Made by a program: the position numbers and the translations under genes | Notes under the pieces: model-generated | What the model saw: only the letters and a program-made list of their open reading frames with translations | Database searches by the model: none | Told to the model about the DNA's origin: nothing | Assembly: GCF_023195835.1 (NCBI RefSeq) | Contig: NZ_CP096199.1 | Span: forward strand, 682,001-746,000 | Source: Vibrio sinaloensis | GTDB taxonomy: Bacteria > Pseudomonadota > Gammaproteobacteria > Enterobacterales > Vibrionaceae | Reading direction: 5' to 3' | DNA: 64,000 nt | Shown here: positions 37,636 through 45,965 of the stretch, in pieces | Position numbering within the stretch: position 1 is the stretch's first letter | Layout of the letters: each line of letters opens with the position of its first letter

Positions 37636-37638
37636 TCT

Positions 37639-38238
37639 CTATCCGTAATTAACCGAGTAGCGTGTTGGCTTATGATTCATCGCCAAAACTAAGTTCAATG
37701 CCACTGCACCGACGATCGACAGCAATATGGTTTGTGGTGAAACAAAAAATAGCGAGGTCACCAGGATCCCGATGTCGATCGTTAACTGCGATTTGCCTAC
37801 CGAAATGCCAAATTTGTCTTGAATGAACAGGCACAGCACATTAAAGCCGCCCAAGCTTGAGCGATGGCGAAACAGAATGAGCATGCCCAATCCCATCAAT
37901 AGTCCACCAGCAACGGCGCAGTATACGGGGTTAATACTATCTAGGCTGATCACAAGGTAGAGATGATCAGTAAAAATAGACACGAGCGCTCCGGAAATGG
38001 CACTGTTCACGGCAAAGCGCGAGCCAAAGCGTCGCCACGCCAGCAGGTAGAACGGGCTATTGGCAATAAAATAGAGCATGCCAAGTGATAAAGAACTGAA
38101 CTGACTGACCAGCAGCGCTAAGCCGGCAGTTCCACCGGTGAGCAATGAAGCCGACTGGAGGAAGAAAAATCCTTGGGCGACAAGGAAAGTGCCGGTCAAT
38201 ATTGCGACCCAGTCTTCTTTACGTGAGTGTTTTTCCAT
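37639..38238 (-). CDS. YitT family membrane protein
   Basis: About 199 residues from ATG 38238 (MEKHSRKEDWVAILTG); an ATG twelve codons further up is possible. Five to six hydrophobic segments (FLVAQGFFFLQSASLLTGGTAGLALLVSQF, YCAVAGGLLMGLGMLIL) and the NVLCLFIQDKFGISVGKSQ motif indicate the YitT/DUF161 group without the C-terminal DUF2179 domain. Function unknown. Its stop codon abuts the heptamer array, so array length changes would alter only the 3' untranslated RNA. Confidence 0.85.
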   Translation of the reverse strand: MEKHSRKEDWVAILTGTFLVAQGFFFLQSASLLTGGTAGLALLVSQFSSLSLGMLYFIANSPFYLLAWRRFGSRFAVNSAISGALVSIFTDHLYLVISLDSINPVYCAVAGGLLMGLGMLILFRHRSSLGGFNVLCLFIQDKFGISVGKSQLTIDIGILVTSLFFVSPQTILLSIVGAVALNLVLAMNHKPTRYSVNYG

Positions 38239-38465
38239 CAATTTTAAATTTATACAGCAATTAATGGCGTGCATACTATTTAAAAAATGCGGATTTCGGT
38301 AGCTTGAGGGTGAAAATTAAGGTAAACCTATGTAATTATCGTTTTACGGAGTGTAAAGGAGAGAATTGACACTTTTCGCAGTGTGATCTGAGAAAAATGG
38401 TCAACATGACATTCCTTGTAAAGCATTATGAAAAAACTGCATGAGAAAAAGTGTATTTTTCTCTT

Positions 38466-38481
38466 TATGACGTAGATCAAA
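38466..38481. promoter_or_regulatory. CRP-like site upstream of glyA
   Basis: TATGACGTAGATCAAA matches TGTGA-N6-TCACA at 8 of 10 positions. It overlaps the -35 side of a candidate promoter (TAGAAT at 38487-38492). Uncertain. Confidence 0.35.
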
Positions 38482-38510
38482 TTCTGTAGAATGCGCGTCA
38501 TTAGCTCGAT

Positions 38511-38522
38511 GCAAACGTTTGC
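38511..38522. promoter_or_regulatory. PurR-like operator upstream of glyA
   Basis: GCAAACGTTTGC, a perfect 12-base palindrome and the core of the PurR box (ACGCAAACGTTTNCNT), 78 bases before the glyA ATG and just downstream of a TAGAAT -10. PurR control of glyA is established in E. coli. A further TTGACA at 38366 may belong to a second promoter in this 326-base gap. Confidence 0.8.
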
Positions 38523-38600
38523 GCGAATAAAAATGCGTGGATTATTAGGGTCAAAATCAGTTTTACTACTTTAAGTCTTAATCTGAGTCAGGAGATACAG

Positions 38601-39851
38601 ATGCTAAAGCGTGATATGAACATCGCCGATTACGATGCGGAACTGTTCGCAGCAATCCAAGAAGAAACTCTTCGCCAGGAAGAACACATTGAACTTATCG
38701 CTTCTGAAAACTACACCAGTCCACGTGTAATGGAAGCGCAAGGCTCTCAGCTAACGAACAAATACGCTGAAGGTTACCCAGGCAAGCGTTACTACGGCGG
38801 TTGTGAATACGTAGATAAAGCAGAAGCTCTTGCTATTGACCGTGCTTGTCAGCTATTTGGTTGTGAATACGCCAACGTTCAGCCTCACTCTGGTTCTCAA
38901 GCAAACAGCGCAGTATACATGGCGCTACTGAACCCTGGTGACACAGTACTTGGTATGAGCCTAGCGCACGGTGGTCACTTAACTCACGGTTCACCAGTCA
39001 ACTTCTCTGGCAAACACTACAACGTTATCCCTTACGGCATCGATGAAGCTGGTCAAATCAACTACGATGAGATGGAGCAACTTGCAGTTGAGCACAAACC
39101 TAAGATGATCATCGGTGGTTTTTCTGCTTACTCACAAATCGTTGATTGGAAGCGCATGCGTGAAATCGCAGACAAAGTTGACGCTTACCTATTCGTTGAT
39201 ATGGCGCACGTCGCTGGTCTGATTGCTGCTGGTGAATACCCAACACCAGTGCCTCATGCACATGTTGTGACTACTACAACTCACAAGACGCTAGCAGGCC
39301 CACGTGGTGGTCTAATCCTGTCGAACGCTGGCGAAGAGATGTACAAAAAGCTTAACTCTGCTGTCTTCCCTGGTGGTCAAGGTGGCCCGCTAATGCACGT
39401 TATCGCCGGTAAAGCGGTCGCGTTCAAAGAGGCGATGGAGCCTGAGTTTAAAGCGTACCAAGCGCGCGTGGTTAAAAATGCCAAAGCGATGGTTGCTCAG
39501 TTCCAAGAGCGTGGTTACAAGATTGTGTCTAACGGCACTGAAAACCACCTGTTCCTAGTTGATTTGATCGACAAAGACATCACAGGTAAAGATGCGGATG
39601 CCGCACTTGGTGCAGCCAACATTACCGTAAACAAAAACTCAGTGCCAAACGATCCACGTAGCCCGTTTGTCACTTCTGGTATCCGTGTAGGTACACCAGC
39701 AATCACTCGCCGCGGTTTTACTGAAGACGATGCGAAAGAGTTGGCAAACTGGATGTGTGACGTTCTAGATAACATCGGCAACCAAGACGTTATCGAAGCG
39801 ACAAAAGCAAAAGTACTTGAGATTTGTAAGCGTCTACCTGTTTACGCGTAA
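38601..39851 (+). CDS. glyA: serine hydroxymethyltransferase
   Basis: PLP enzyme interconverting serine and glycine and loading one-carbon units on tetrahydrofolate. It is 416 residues. The PLP lysine lies in [15 protein letters not shown]; other marks are [19 protein letters not shown] and the C-terminal [20 protein letters not shown] precedes the ATG by seven bases. Single-gene transcript with a terminator at 39957. Confidence 0.98.
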   Translation: MLKRDMNIADYDAELFAAIQEETLRQEEHIELIASENYTSPRVMEAQGSQLTNKYAEGYPGKRYYGGCEYVDKAEALAIDRACQLFGCEYANVQPHSGSQANSAVYMALLNPGDTVLGMSLAHGGHLTHGSPVNFSGKHYNVIPYGIDEAGQINYDEMEQLAVEHKPKMIIGGFSAYSQIVDWKRMREIADKVDAYLFVDMAHVAGLIAAGEYPTPVPHAHVVTTTTHKTLAGPRGGLILSNAGEEMYKKLNSAVFPGGQGGPLMHVIAGKAVAFKEAMEPEFKAYQARVVKNAKAMVAQFQERGYKIVSNGTENHLFLVDLIDKDITGKDADAALGAANITVNKNSVPNDPRSPFVTSGIRVGTPAITRRGFTEDDAKELANWMCDVLDNIGNQDVIEATKAKVLEICKRLPVYA

Positions 39852-39956
39852 TTTTCGTCATAGTTGACTCAATTTCGTTGTCGGGCATGCTCATTGACAC
39901 TTGTGAACTCCGCGTGCCCTCCTAGTATTTCAGCCAACTACTTTGAAAATGAATTG

Positions 39957-39986
39957 AAGCCTCATCTTGTGATGGGGCTTTTTTGT
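39957..39986 (+). terminator. glyA terminator
   Basis: Stem AGCCTCATC/GATGGGGCT with loop TTGT and a T-run, about 105 bases after the stop. Confidence 0.85.
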
Positions 39987-40034
39987 ATCCGTAGGAAATC
40001 GGGCGTCTGAAAGATTACTCAAGTTCGAGAAACA

Positions 40035-40065
40035 AAAAAGGCTGATGTGTTCACATCAACCTTTT
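40035..40065. terminator. terminator of the minus-strand lipoprotein gene
   Basis: Stem AAGGCTGATGTG/CACATCAACCTT with one G-U on the minus strand, followed there by a U-run. Confidence 0.8.
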
Positions 40066-40082
40066 ATCAGCGCACTTTTTCT

Positions 40083-40412
40083 CTATTTAGGTAGGCTGAG
40101 TAGGGTGCCAGATTTACATCTAAACGAGTAGTATTTGCTACTTTCGTTAAACTTGCCTAATCCTTCACCGTCACAATAATCGATATTGATGTCACGCATC
40201 GTTTCCAAGGTGTCTTCACTGGTTAGCGCGAATTTAGAGCCATCGGAACAGACAATGCGCACTCGACCATCATCACTGACTGAGTAAATATCAACCTCGG
40301 TATTGCACAGCTCGAATGACGCTTCGCGGAAATTGTCTTGTTCGGTGTTGCTCGCACAGCCCGCCGTCACTGCAACCAACGTTGTTAGCGCTATCAGTCC
40401 AAATGTTTTCAT
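40083..40412 (-). CDS. small hypothetical lipoprotein
   Basis: A 109-residue protein with lipobox (MKTFGLIALTTLVAVTAGC; lipidated C19). The start at 40412 has AAGGAATT just upstream, so the longer frame to 40448 is rejected. The mature part has four cysteines (in FELCNTEVDIY, VRIVCSDGSKF, IDYCDGEGLGKF and SFRCKSGTL), which could make two disulfides in the periplasm. I do not recognise the family; it stands alone between glyA and lipA with its own terminator. Confidence 0.75.
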   Translation of the reverse strand: MKTFGLIALTTLVAVTAGCASNTEQDNFREASFELCNTEVDIYSVSDDGRVRIVCSDGSKFALTSEDTLETMRDINIDYCDGEGLGKFNESSKYYSFRCKSGTLLSLPK

Positions 40413-40502
40413 AATAATTCCTTGGATTGTCGGTTTAATACATATCATCTTAGTAGTTGTTGCTTAAGCTAAGACTATATAACTGTGGCATCTCATTCAA
40501 CA

Positions 40503-40531
40503 ATAAAAAAGCCAGCGGTGTTCGCTGGCTT
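40503..40531. terminator. lipA terminator
   Basis: Stem AAGCCAGCG/CGCTGGCTT; on the minus strand followed by TTTTTTATTG. Confidence 0.85.
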
Positions 40532-40555
40532 AATCAGTATCTAAAGGAGAGCGGA

Positions 40556-41521
40556 TTAACCGACTTCAATACCTTGAGCTTGAAGATCCGCATGGTACGA
40601 CGAACGAACAAATGGACCACAGGCGGCATGGGTGAAGCCAAGATCAAGGGCAATCTCTTTCAACTCGTCAAACTCAGACGGCGGCACATAACGCTCTACA
40701 GGTAAGTGATGACGACTTGGCGCGAGGTATTGACCTAGGGTAAGCATCGTCACACCATGAGCGCGCAGATCTTTCAGAACTTCAATGATCTCTTCCTTGG
40801 TTTCGCCTAGGCCCATCATCAATCCTGACTTGGTCGGGATGTCAGGGTGTTGCTGTTTGAACTTTTGTAGCAGTTGCAGCGACCATTTGTAGTTCGCGCC
40901 AGGGCGAGCTTTACGGTAGAGGCGCGGCGCAGTTTCCAAGTTGTGGTTGAATACATCAGGCGGATTGTCTTTCATTAGATCCAACGCGACATCCATACGG
41001 CCACGGAAGTCTGGGACTAGGGTCTCAATCTTGATGTTAGGATTGAGCGCACGGATCTCGCGGTTACAGTCGGCAAAATGCTGTGCACCACCATCGCGAA
41101 GATCGTCACGGTCAACAGAGGTGATCACCACGTATTTGAGCTTCATATCTTGGATGGTCTTGGCAAGCTTCTTCGGCTCATCGGCCTCTGGCGCGAGAGG
41201 ACGACCGTGGGCAACATCACAGAATGGGCAGCGACGAGTACAAATGGCACCGAGAATCATAAAGGTTGCCGTACCGTGGTTAAAACACTCAGCCAAGTTT
41301 GGGCAAGAGGCTTCTTCACAGACGGAGTGCAAGTTGTTTTTACGCATCGCTGATTTGATGTCTTGAATGCGCTGGCTATCTGCTGGGAGTTTGATCTTCA
41401 TCCACTCTGGCTTACGAAGAACTTCTTTCTGCTCAGCGGGCATATTCTTCACTGGGATCAGTGCCATCTTGTCAGCGTCACGATACTTAACGCCTTTTTC
41501 CATTTGGATTGGTTTACTCAT
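40556..41521 (-). CDS. lipA: lipoyl synthase
   Basis: Radical SAM enzyme inserting two sulfurs into octanoyl groups on lipoyl domains. The start at 41521 ([15 protein letters not shown]) gives 321 residues, identical in length to E. coli LipA; the 22-residue upstream extension is not supported. The auxiliary 4Fe-4S cluster motif is [12 protein letters not shown] and the radical SAM motif is CTRRCPFC. The C terminus has the conserved serine motif (FVRSSYHAD). lipB lies 28 bases upstream, forming the lipB-lipA operon. Confidence 0.98.
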   Translation of the reverse strand: MSKPIQMEKGVKYRDADKMALIPVKNMPAEQKEVLRKPEWMKIKLPADSQRIQDIKSAMRKNNLHSVCEEASCPNLAECFNHGTATFMILGAICTRRCPFCDVAHGRPLAPEADEPKKLAKTIQDMKLKYVVITSVDRDDLRDGGAQHFADCNREIRALNPNIKIETLVPDFRGRMDVALDLMKDNPPDVFNHNLETAPRLYRKARPGANYKWSLQLLQKFKQQHPDIPTKSGLMMGLGETKEEIIEVLKDLRAHGVTMLTLGQYLAPSRHHLPVERYVPPSEFDELKEIALDLGFTHAACGPFVRSSYHADLQAQGIEVG

Positions 41522-41549
41522 GCTTCTCTTACTTCTCGTTGCTGGTGGC

Positions 41550-42197
41550 CTAGTGGTTGTTGGTAGAGATGAACTCAACCTGTTCATAACCCAGTAGTTT
41601 GACTAGCTCTTCGACTAGTTTGTTTTCAACTTGGATGACATCATCAGGTCCACCTAGTTGGCTGACTTGAACCATTTCCATCCCCGCATAACCGCACGGG
41701 TTAATGCGTTGGAAAGGTGAAAGGTCCATGTTCACATTCAGTGCTAAGCCATGAAATGAACACCCTTTACGGATTCTAAGCCCTAAAGAACAGATTTTTC
41801 TGCCATCGACGTACACACCTGGTGCATCTGGCCGTGCCGTTGACTCGATATTGTATGCTTTAAGGGTGTTGATTACGAGGTTCTCAATATGGGTAACGAG
41901 ATCTCGCACACCAAGCTTTTTACGACGTAGGTTGATCAGGAAGTAGGCAACCAGTTGCCCCGGGCCGTGATAGGTGACCTGACCACCGCGATCACTTTGT
42001 ACGACGGGAATATCGCCAGTGTTGAGCAAATGTTCTGCTTTTCCTGCTTGTCCTTGGGTAAAGACCGGATTGTGCTCTACCAGCCAAACCTCGTCTGCGG
42101 TCTGTTCCGTTCGGTTATCGGTGAAGTCATGCATTGCTTGCCAAATCGGCTCGTAATCCTGTCTTCCCAGATGTTTTACCACAAGCTGGTTATGCAT
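41550..42197 (-). CDS. lipB: octanoyl-ACP:protein octanoyltransferase
   Basis: Transfers octanoate from ACP to lipoyl domains, supplying LipA. It is 215 residues. The catalytic pair is the Lys in [11 protein letters not shown] and the Cys in [31 protein letters not shown] is the conserved signature. Adjacent to lipA, as expected; ybeD is upstream. Confidence 0.97.
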   Translation of the reverse strand: MHNQLVVKHLGRQDYEPIWQAMHDFTDNRTEQTADEVWLVEHNPVFTQGQAGKAEHLLNTGDIPVVQSDRGGQVTYHGPGQLVAYFLINLRRKKLGVRDLVTHIENLVINTLKAYNIESTARPDAPGVYVDGRKICSLGLRIRKGCSFHGLALNVNMDLSPFQRINPCGYAGMEMVQVSQLGGPDDVIQVENKLVEELVKLLGYEQVEFISTNNH

Positions 42198-42327
42198 TGC
42201 CTTATTCCATCGTCGATTAATAAAGTGAAAAGATTATAAACTGCTTCGGGTCAATGAACTACATCTTAGCCACAGGTTTTTGACCCTAGAAAAAGTGGCT
42301 TTTATTTATCTGATTGATATATATGAA

Positions 42328-42350
42328 GAAAGCAGCCTTCCGCTGCTTTC
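42328..42350. terminator. hairpin between ybeD and lipB
   Basis: Stem GAAAGCAGC/GCTGCTTTC with a five-base loop; a weak U-tract on the minus strand, so perhaps a partial terminator. Confidence 0.55.
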
Positions 42351-42377
42351 AAAAAAAATTGATAACATCAAATAAAA

Positions 42378-42656
42378 TTAGAGAACCATGCGCACGATGT
42401 CGATTTCACCCAGCTCTTTGTATAGGGTTTCCACCTGCTCAATCGATGTGGCTGTGATGTTGATAGAGACTGAATGATAGTTGCCTTTGGCACTTGGCTT
42501 TACGGTTGGGCTGTAGTCACCTGGAGCATGACGTTGAATCACTTCCAAAACCTTCTCTGGTAGCTCTGGCTTAGCGTAGCCCATCACCTTGTAGGTAAAT
42601 GAACAAGGGAACTCTAGCAGGTCTTTCAGTTTTGCATCTGAGTTAATGTTCAGCAT
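42378..42656 (-). CDS. ybeD: YbeD/DUF493 family protein
   Basis: A small 92-residue ACT-like fold protein. The start at 42656 ([16 protein letters not shown]) is chosen because GGAGTAAC precedes it and because it aligns with E. coli YbeD (87 residues). The block [21 protein letters not shown] and the C terminus [11 protein letters not shown] are nearly invariant in the family. Function is not established; it always lies between dacA and lipB in this group, hinting at a link with lipoylation or the cell wall. Confidence 0.93.
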   Translation of the reverse strand: MLNINSDAKLKDLLEFPCSFTYKVMGYAKPELPEKVLEVIQRHAPGDYSPTVKPSAKGNYHSVSINITATSIEQVETLYKELGEIDIVRMVL

Positions 42657-42749
42657 GTTGTTACTCCAAGTTGGAAAATTGGTCTGAATAGCGCGGAATA
42701 GTACTGACAATTGAGGTCGAACTCAAGTAAACGCGCGGGGGTTAAAAAC

Positions 42750-42778
42750 GAAAAGAGCCGCGCTAGGCGGCTCTTTTC
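42750..42778. terminator. dacA terminator
   Basis: A 12-bp stem GAAAAGAGCCGC/GCGGCTCTTTTC with a five-base loop. Confidence 0.85.
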
Positions 42779-42794
42779 ATACTAAATGCATGAA

Positions 42795-43973
42795 TTACAA
42801 GAAGCTCTTAAACAGCATCACAATGTAATCCCACAGGCGGCTAAATAGGCTGCCTTGCTCCACATCTTCTAATGCAAGCAGTGGGTACTCAGCAATGTCT
42901 TCACCTTCTAGTTGGTAGTATAGCTTACCAACCACATCACCCTTCATAATTGGGGCTTCTAGCTGTTTTTCAAGGATGAAACTTGCAGTGAGGCTTTTGG
43001 CTTGACCACGAGGGAGGGTCACGTAGGTGTCTTGATCAAGACCAAGAGCGACTGTATCTTTGTTGCCCATCCAAATCTTCTCTTCAACAAAGGTTTCACC
43101 CGCTTTGTGTGGTGCTACTGTTTCAAAGAAGCGGAAGCCATAGCTGAGCAGCTTCTTGCTTTCTGACTTACGCGCATTGGCATCGCGGGTGCCCATTACA
43201 ACCGCAACGAGACGCATTTTGCCTTCAGTCGCTGAGCTAACTAAGCTGTAACCGGCGTTGCTAGTGTGTCCGGTTTTGATGCCATCCACGTTCATGCTCT
43301 TATCCCAAAGTAGACCGTTGCGGTTGTATTGGGTAATGCCGTTGTAGGTGTATTTTTTCTCTGAGTAGATACGGTACTCATCAGGTACGTCGCGAATCAG
43401 CGCGCTGCCTAGTAATGCCATATCGTAAGGGGTTGAATACAGGTTAGGGTTATCCAGACCGTGAACATTGGCAAAGTGGGTATCCTTCATACCAATGGTG
43501 TCAGCCCAAGCGTTCATCAAATCGACAAAGGCATCTTCAGAGCCGGCAATGTGCTCTGCCATCGCGACACACGCATCGTTACCTGACTGAACAATAATGC
43601 CGCGATTGAGATCTTCAACTTTGACCGTGGTGCCCACTTCGATAAACATCTTTGAAGAGTCAGGGAAGTTCTTGGCCCAAGCGTTTTTGCTGATGGTCAC
43701 GTCATCTTGCAGTGAGATATTACCGCGTTCAAGCTCCTGGCCTATCACGTAGCTGGTCATCATCTTGGTCAAACTTGCAGGCGACAGTTTGGTATTCATC
43801 TCTTTTTGCGCGAGAACTTTGCCTGAATGGTAATCCATCAACACATAGCCTTTCGCTGCGATTTGAGGAGCATCAGGGACGACGATAGGTGATGCGAATG
43901 CAGAAGATGCGAAAGTTGCAGAAAGCACAATAGAAGACGCAAATGCTGATTTAATGAGTGTTGTTTTTTTCAT
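42795..43973 (-). CDS. dacA: D-alanyl-D-alanine carboxypeptidase (PBP5/6 type)
   Basis: Trims the terminal D-Ala of peptidoglycan pentapeptides at the periplasmic face. It is 392 residues from 43973 with a signal peptide (MKKTTLIKSAFASSIVLSAT). Catalytic motifs: SLTK at 67-70, SGND and KTGHT. The C terminus is an amphipathic membrane anchor (LFSRLWDYIVMLFKSFL). A 17-residue upstream extension in frame is rejected because the signal peptide starts at MKKTT. Confidence 0.97.
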   Translation of the reverse strand: MKKTTLIKSAFASSIVLSATFASSAFASPIVVPDAPQIAAKGYVLMDYHSGKVLAQKEMNTKLSPASLTKMMTSYVIGQELERGNISLQDDVTISKNAWAKNFPDSSKMFIEVGTTVKVEDLNRGIIVQSGNDACVAMAEHIAGSEDAFVDLMNAWADTIGMKDTHFANVHGLDNPNLYSTPYDMALLGSALIRDVPDEYRIYSEKKYTYNGITQYNRNGLLWDKSMNVDGIKTGHTSNAGYSLVSSATEGKMRLVAVVMGTRDANARKSESKKLLSYGFRFFETVAPHKAGETFVEEKIWMGNKDTVALGLDQDTYVTLPRGQAKSLTASFILEKQLEAPIMKGDVVGKLYYQLEGEDIAEYPLLALEDVEQGSLFSRLWDYIVMLFKSFL

Positions 43974-44064
43974 AGTGACTACAGGTTTATCTTTGACTGT
44001 CCATATCTTAACAGAATCAATCACTCAAATCAGTGCCGCCCTAGGGGAAACACTGGATTGAGGA

Positions 44065-44841
44065 CTAACGAGATTTAATAAAGGCGCTGTCATATCCCAG
44101 TGCCTTGACTTGTTCAAGGGCCTTTTGCGTCGACATAAAATCGTCGAAAGGGCCGAGCAGTACGCGATGTAATGTATCAGATGAACTGACATAACTCTTT
44201 ACCGACAGAATTTGACTCAGACTTTGCGCTAAAGTTTCAACCCGATCTTGGTGTTGTGACGAAGCGACTTGGACAATGTATTGGCTGTGCGCCTTATTTG
44301 GCCGAGTTGTGGTCGGTCTGTCGACGGTGATGACTTCAATTTCAACATTCGCTGTGCCAGTTTTCAACACATCAAGCTTAAGCGCTGCCGCGTAGCTGAG
44401 GTCGATGATGCGTCCGGGATGGAAAGGTCCTCGGTCGTTGACTCGAACAATCGCTGTCTTGCCGTTGTCTTGGTTGGTGACTTTGACATAGCTAGGAATC
44501 GGCAGCTCTTTGTGCGCTGCAGACATTGAGTACATGTCGTAGATTTCGCCGTTCGAGGTCAGGTGGCCATGAAATTTTTTACCATACCAAGAGGCAGTTC
44601 CTTGCTGCTTAAACCCTTTCGGATCTTTTATGATGGTATAGCGCTGACCTCGCAGGGTGTAATTGCTATTGCCCCCACGACTGTATGGCTCATATTGCGG
44701 TGTCGCGTCTTCGATATGATCGACGCTAATGGGGGTATCGGGAGCCACATCGTCGGCGATGCTATAGCGCCCAGAAGAGGAGCAGCCTGCGAGTATTACC
44801 GATAACGTTATCGCGCCAGCGACAAGGTGTTTATTGGTCAT
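44065..44841 (-). CDS. rlpA: septal ring lytic transglycosylase RlpA
   Basis: Lipoprotein (lipobox ILAGC, C20) with a central double-psi beta-barrel RlpA domain (TASWYGKKFHGHLTSNGEIYDMYSMSAAHKELP, then VRVNDRGPFHPGRIIDLS) and a C-terminal SPOR domain (YIVQVASSQHQDRVETLAQS) that binds denuded septal glycans. 258 residues. Its ATG follows the rodA stop directly (TAA-ATG), so it is coupled to the mrdA-rodA elongation operon. Confidence 0.96.
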   Translation of the reverse strand: MTNKHLVAGAITLSVILAGCSSSGRYSIADDVAPDTPISVDHIEDATPQYEPYSRGGNSNYTLRGQRYTIIKDPKGFKQQGTASWYGKKFHGHLTSNGEIYDMYSMSAAHKELPIPSYVKVTNQDNGKTAIVRVNDRGPFHPGRIIDLSYAAALKLDVLKTGTANVEIEVITVDRPTTTRPNKAHSQYIVQVASSQHQDRVETLAQSLSQILSVKSYVSSSDTLHRVLLGPFDDFMSTQKALEQVKALGYDSAFIKSR

Positions 44842-45963
44842 TTAGATTGCCTTTGAGAACGCTTTTCGGTGCGTATGAATGGACATTAAGATGCCAAAAC
44901 CAGCCATCAAGGTCACCATTGACGTACCACCGTAACTGATTAAGGGAAGCGGCACTCCGACCACTGGCAAGATCCCACTTACCATTCCGATATTTACAAA
45001 TACGTAGACGAAGAAGCTTAATACGATACTGCCCGCCATCATTCGACCAAATGCAGTTTGTGCTTTGCTGGCTAAGACTAGGCCTCGGCCAATAATAAAA
45101 AGGTACAAACTGAGCAAAACAAGGATGCCGATTAAGCCCCACTCTTCGGCGATCACCGCGAAGATAAAGTCGGTGTGACGTTCTGGAAGGAATTCGAGCT
45201 GAGACTGAGTCCCTTGCAGCCACCCCTTGCCCGAGATACCTCCAGAGCCGATCGCGATCTTACTTTGAATAATATGATAACCCGCGCCAAGTGGATCGGA
45301 TTCAGGATTAAACAGCGTTCTGACGCGCACTTTTTGGTACTCACGCATCAAAAAGAACCACAAAACGGGCAGAAAGGCGCCTAAAGCACACGCTGCGGCA
45401 ATGATGATTTTCCAACTGATACCAGCAAGAAAAATGACAAAAATCCCCGAGGCAGCGATAAGGATTGATGTGCCTAAGTCGGGTTGTTTGGCGATCAAAA
45501 TCGTCGGCACGAACACCATCACCAAGGAGATAACCAAGGTTTGGAATGTCGGCGGAAGTGGGCGCTTACCAATGAATCTTGCCACCATCAAAGGGACGGC
45601 GAGCTTAAGCAGTTCGGAAGGCTGGAAGCGGACGAAACCTAAGTTTAACCAGCGCTGCGCTCCTTTTGACGCCTCACCAAAAAACAGTACCCCGAGCAAC
45701 AACACCACGCCACCGACAAACATCAGCGGTGCTAACGCTTCATAGGTACGCGGCGGAATTTGGGCCAGCAGTAACATTACCCCAAGCGACAAGCCCATGC
45801 GCATGGCTTGGCGGTCCATCATGGCTAAGTTTTGTCCGCTGGCGCTATACATCACCACCAGACCAAAGGCCATCAGAACCAATATGCCCAGTAGTAAAGG
45901 CAAATCTAAATGAAAGCGTTCAAAAAGAGCGCGGTTTTGACCGGTGGCTGGGTTTAAATCCAT
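44842..45963 (-). CDS. rodA: rod-shape peptidoglycan glycosyltransferase RodA
   Basis: SEDS-family polymerase of the elongasome, partner of PBP2 encoded just upstream. It is 373 residues with ten predicted membrane segments. The conserved signatures are [23 protein letters not shown] and the C-terminal [22 protein letters not shown]; the catalytic Asp region is [11 protein letters not shown]. The E. coli symbol mrdB is synonymous. Two bases separate it from mrdA. Confidence 0.98.
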   Translation of the reverse strand: MDLNPATGQNRALFERFHLDLPLLLGILVLMAFGLVVMYSASGQNLAMMDRQAMRMGLSLGVMLLLAQIPPRTYEALAPLMFVGGVVLLLGVLFFGEASKGAQRWLNLGFVRFQPSELLKLAVPLMVARFIGKRPLPPTFQTLVISLVMVFVPTILIAKQPDLGTSILIAASGIFVIFLAGISWKIIIAAACALGAFLPVLWFFLMREYQKVRVRTLFNPESDPLGAGYHIIQSKIAIGSGGISGKGWLQGTQSQLEFLPERHTDFIFAVIAEEWGLIGILVLLSLYLFIIGRGLVLASKAQTAFGRMMAGSIVLSFFVYVFVNIGMVSGILPVVGVPLPLISYGGTSMVTLMAGFGILMSIHTHRKAFSKAI

Positions 45964-45965
45964 GG

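Larger units (their letters stand above)
37295..37638. repeat. intergenic repeat element A
   Basis: This 344-base gap between convergent vexH and yitT has, in order: two related 23-base units (37295-37317 and 37322-37344), each a GGRC-NNN-GYCC hairpin followed by YCGAGA; a box TGAGCGAGTCGAAAAGTGCA (37356-37375); an 11-bp hairpin at 37423-37449; and a heptamer array. The same plan is found at 53761-54035. No coding gene is supported here. Confidence 0.85.

Noticed and set aside
37428..37692. Three long overlapping plus-strand ORFs of LASRFSL repeats
   Set aside because: They are translations of a stop-free heptamer array in all three frames; no ribosome-binding site and no homology.
38275..38600. 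Glycine riboswitch before glyA
   Set aside because: No tandem aptamer-like conserved core is visible; PurR-type control explains the region better.
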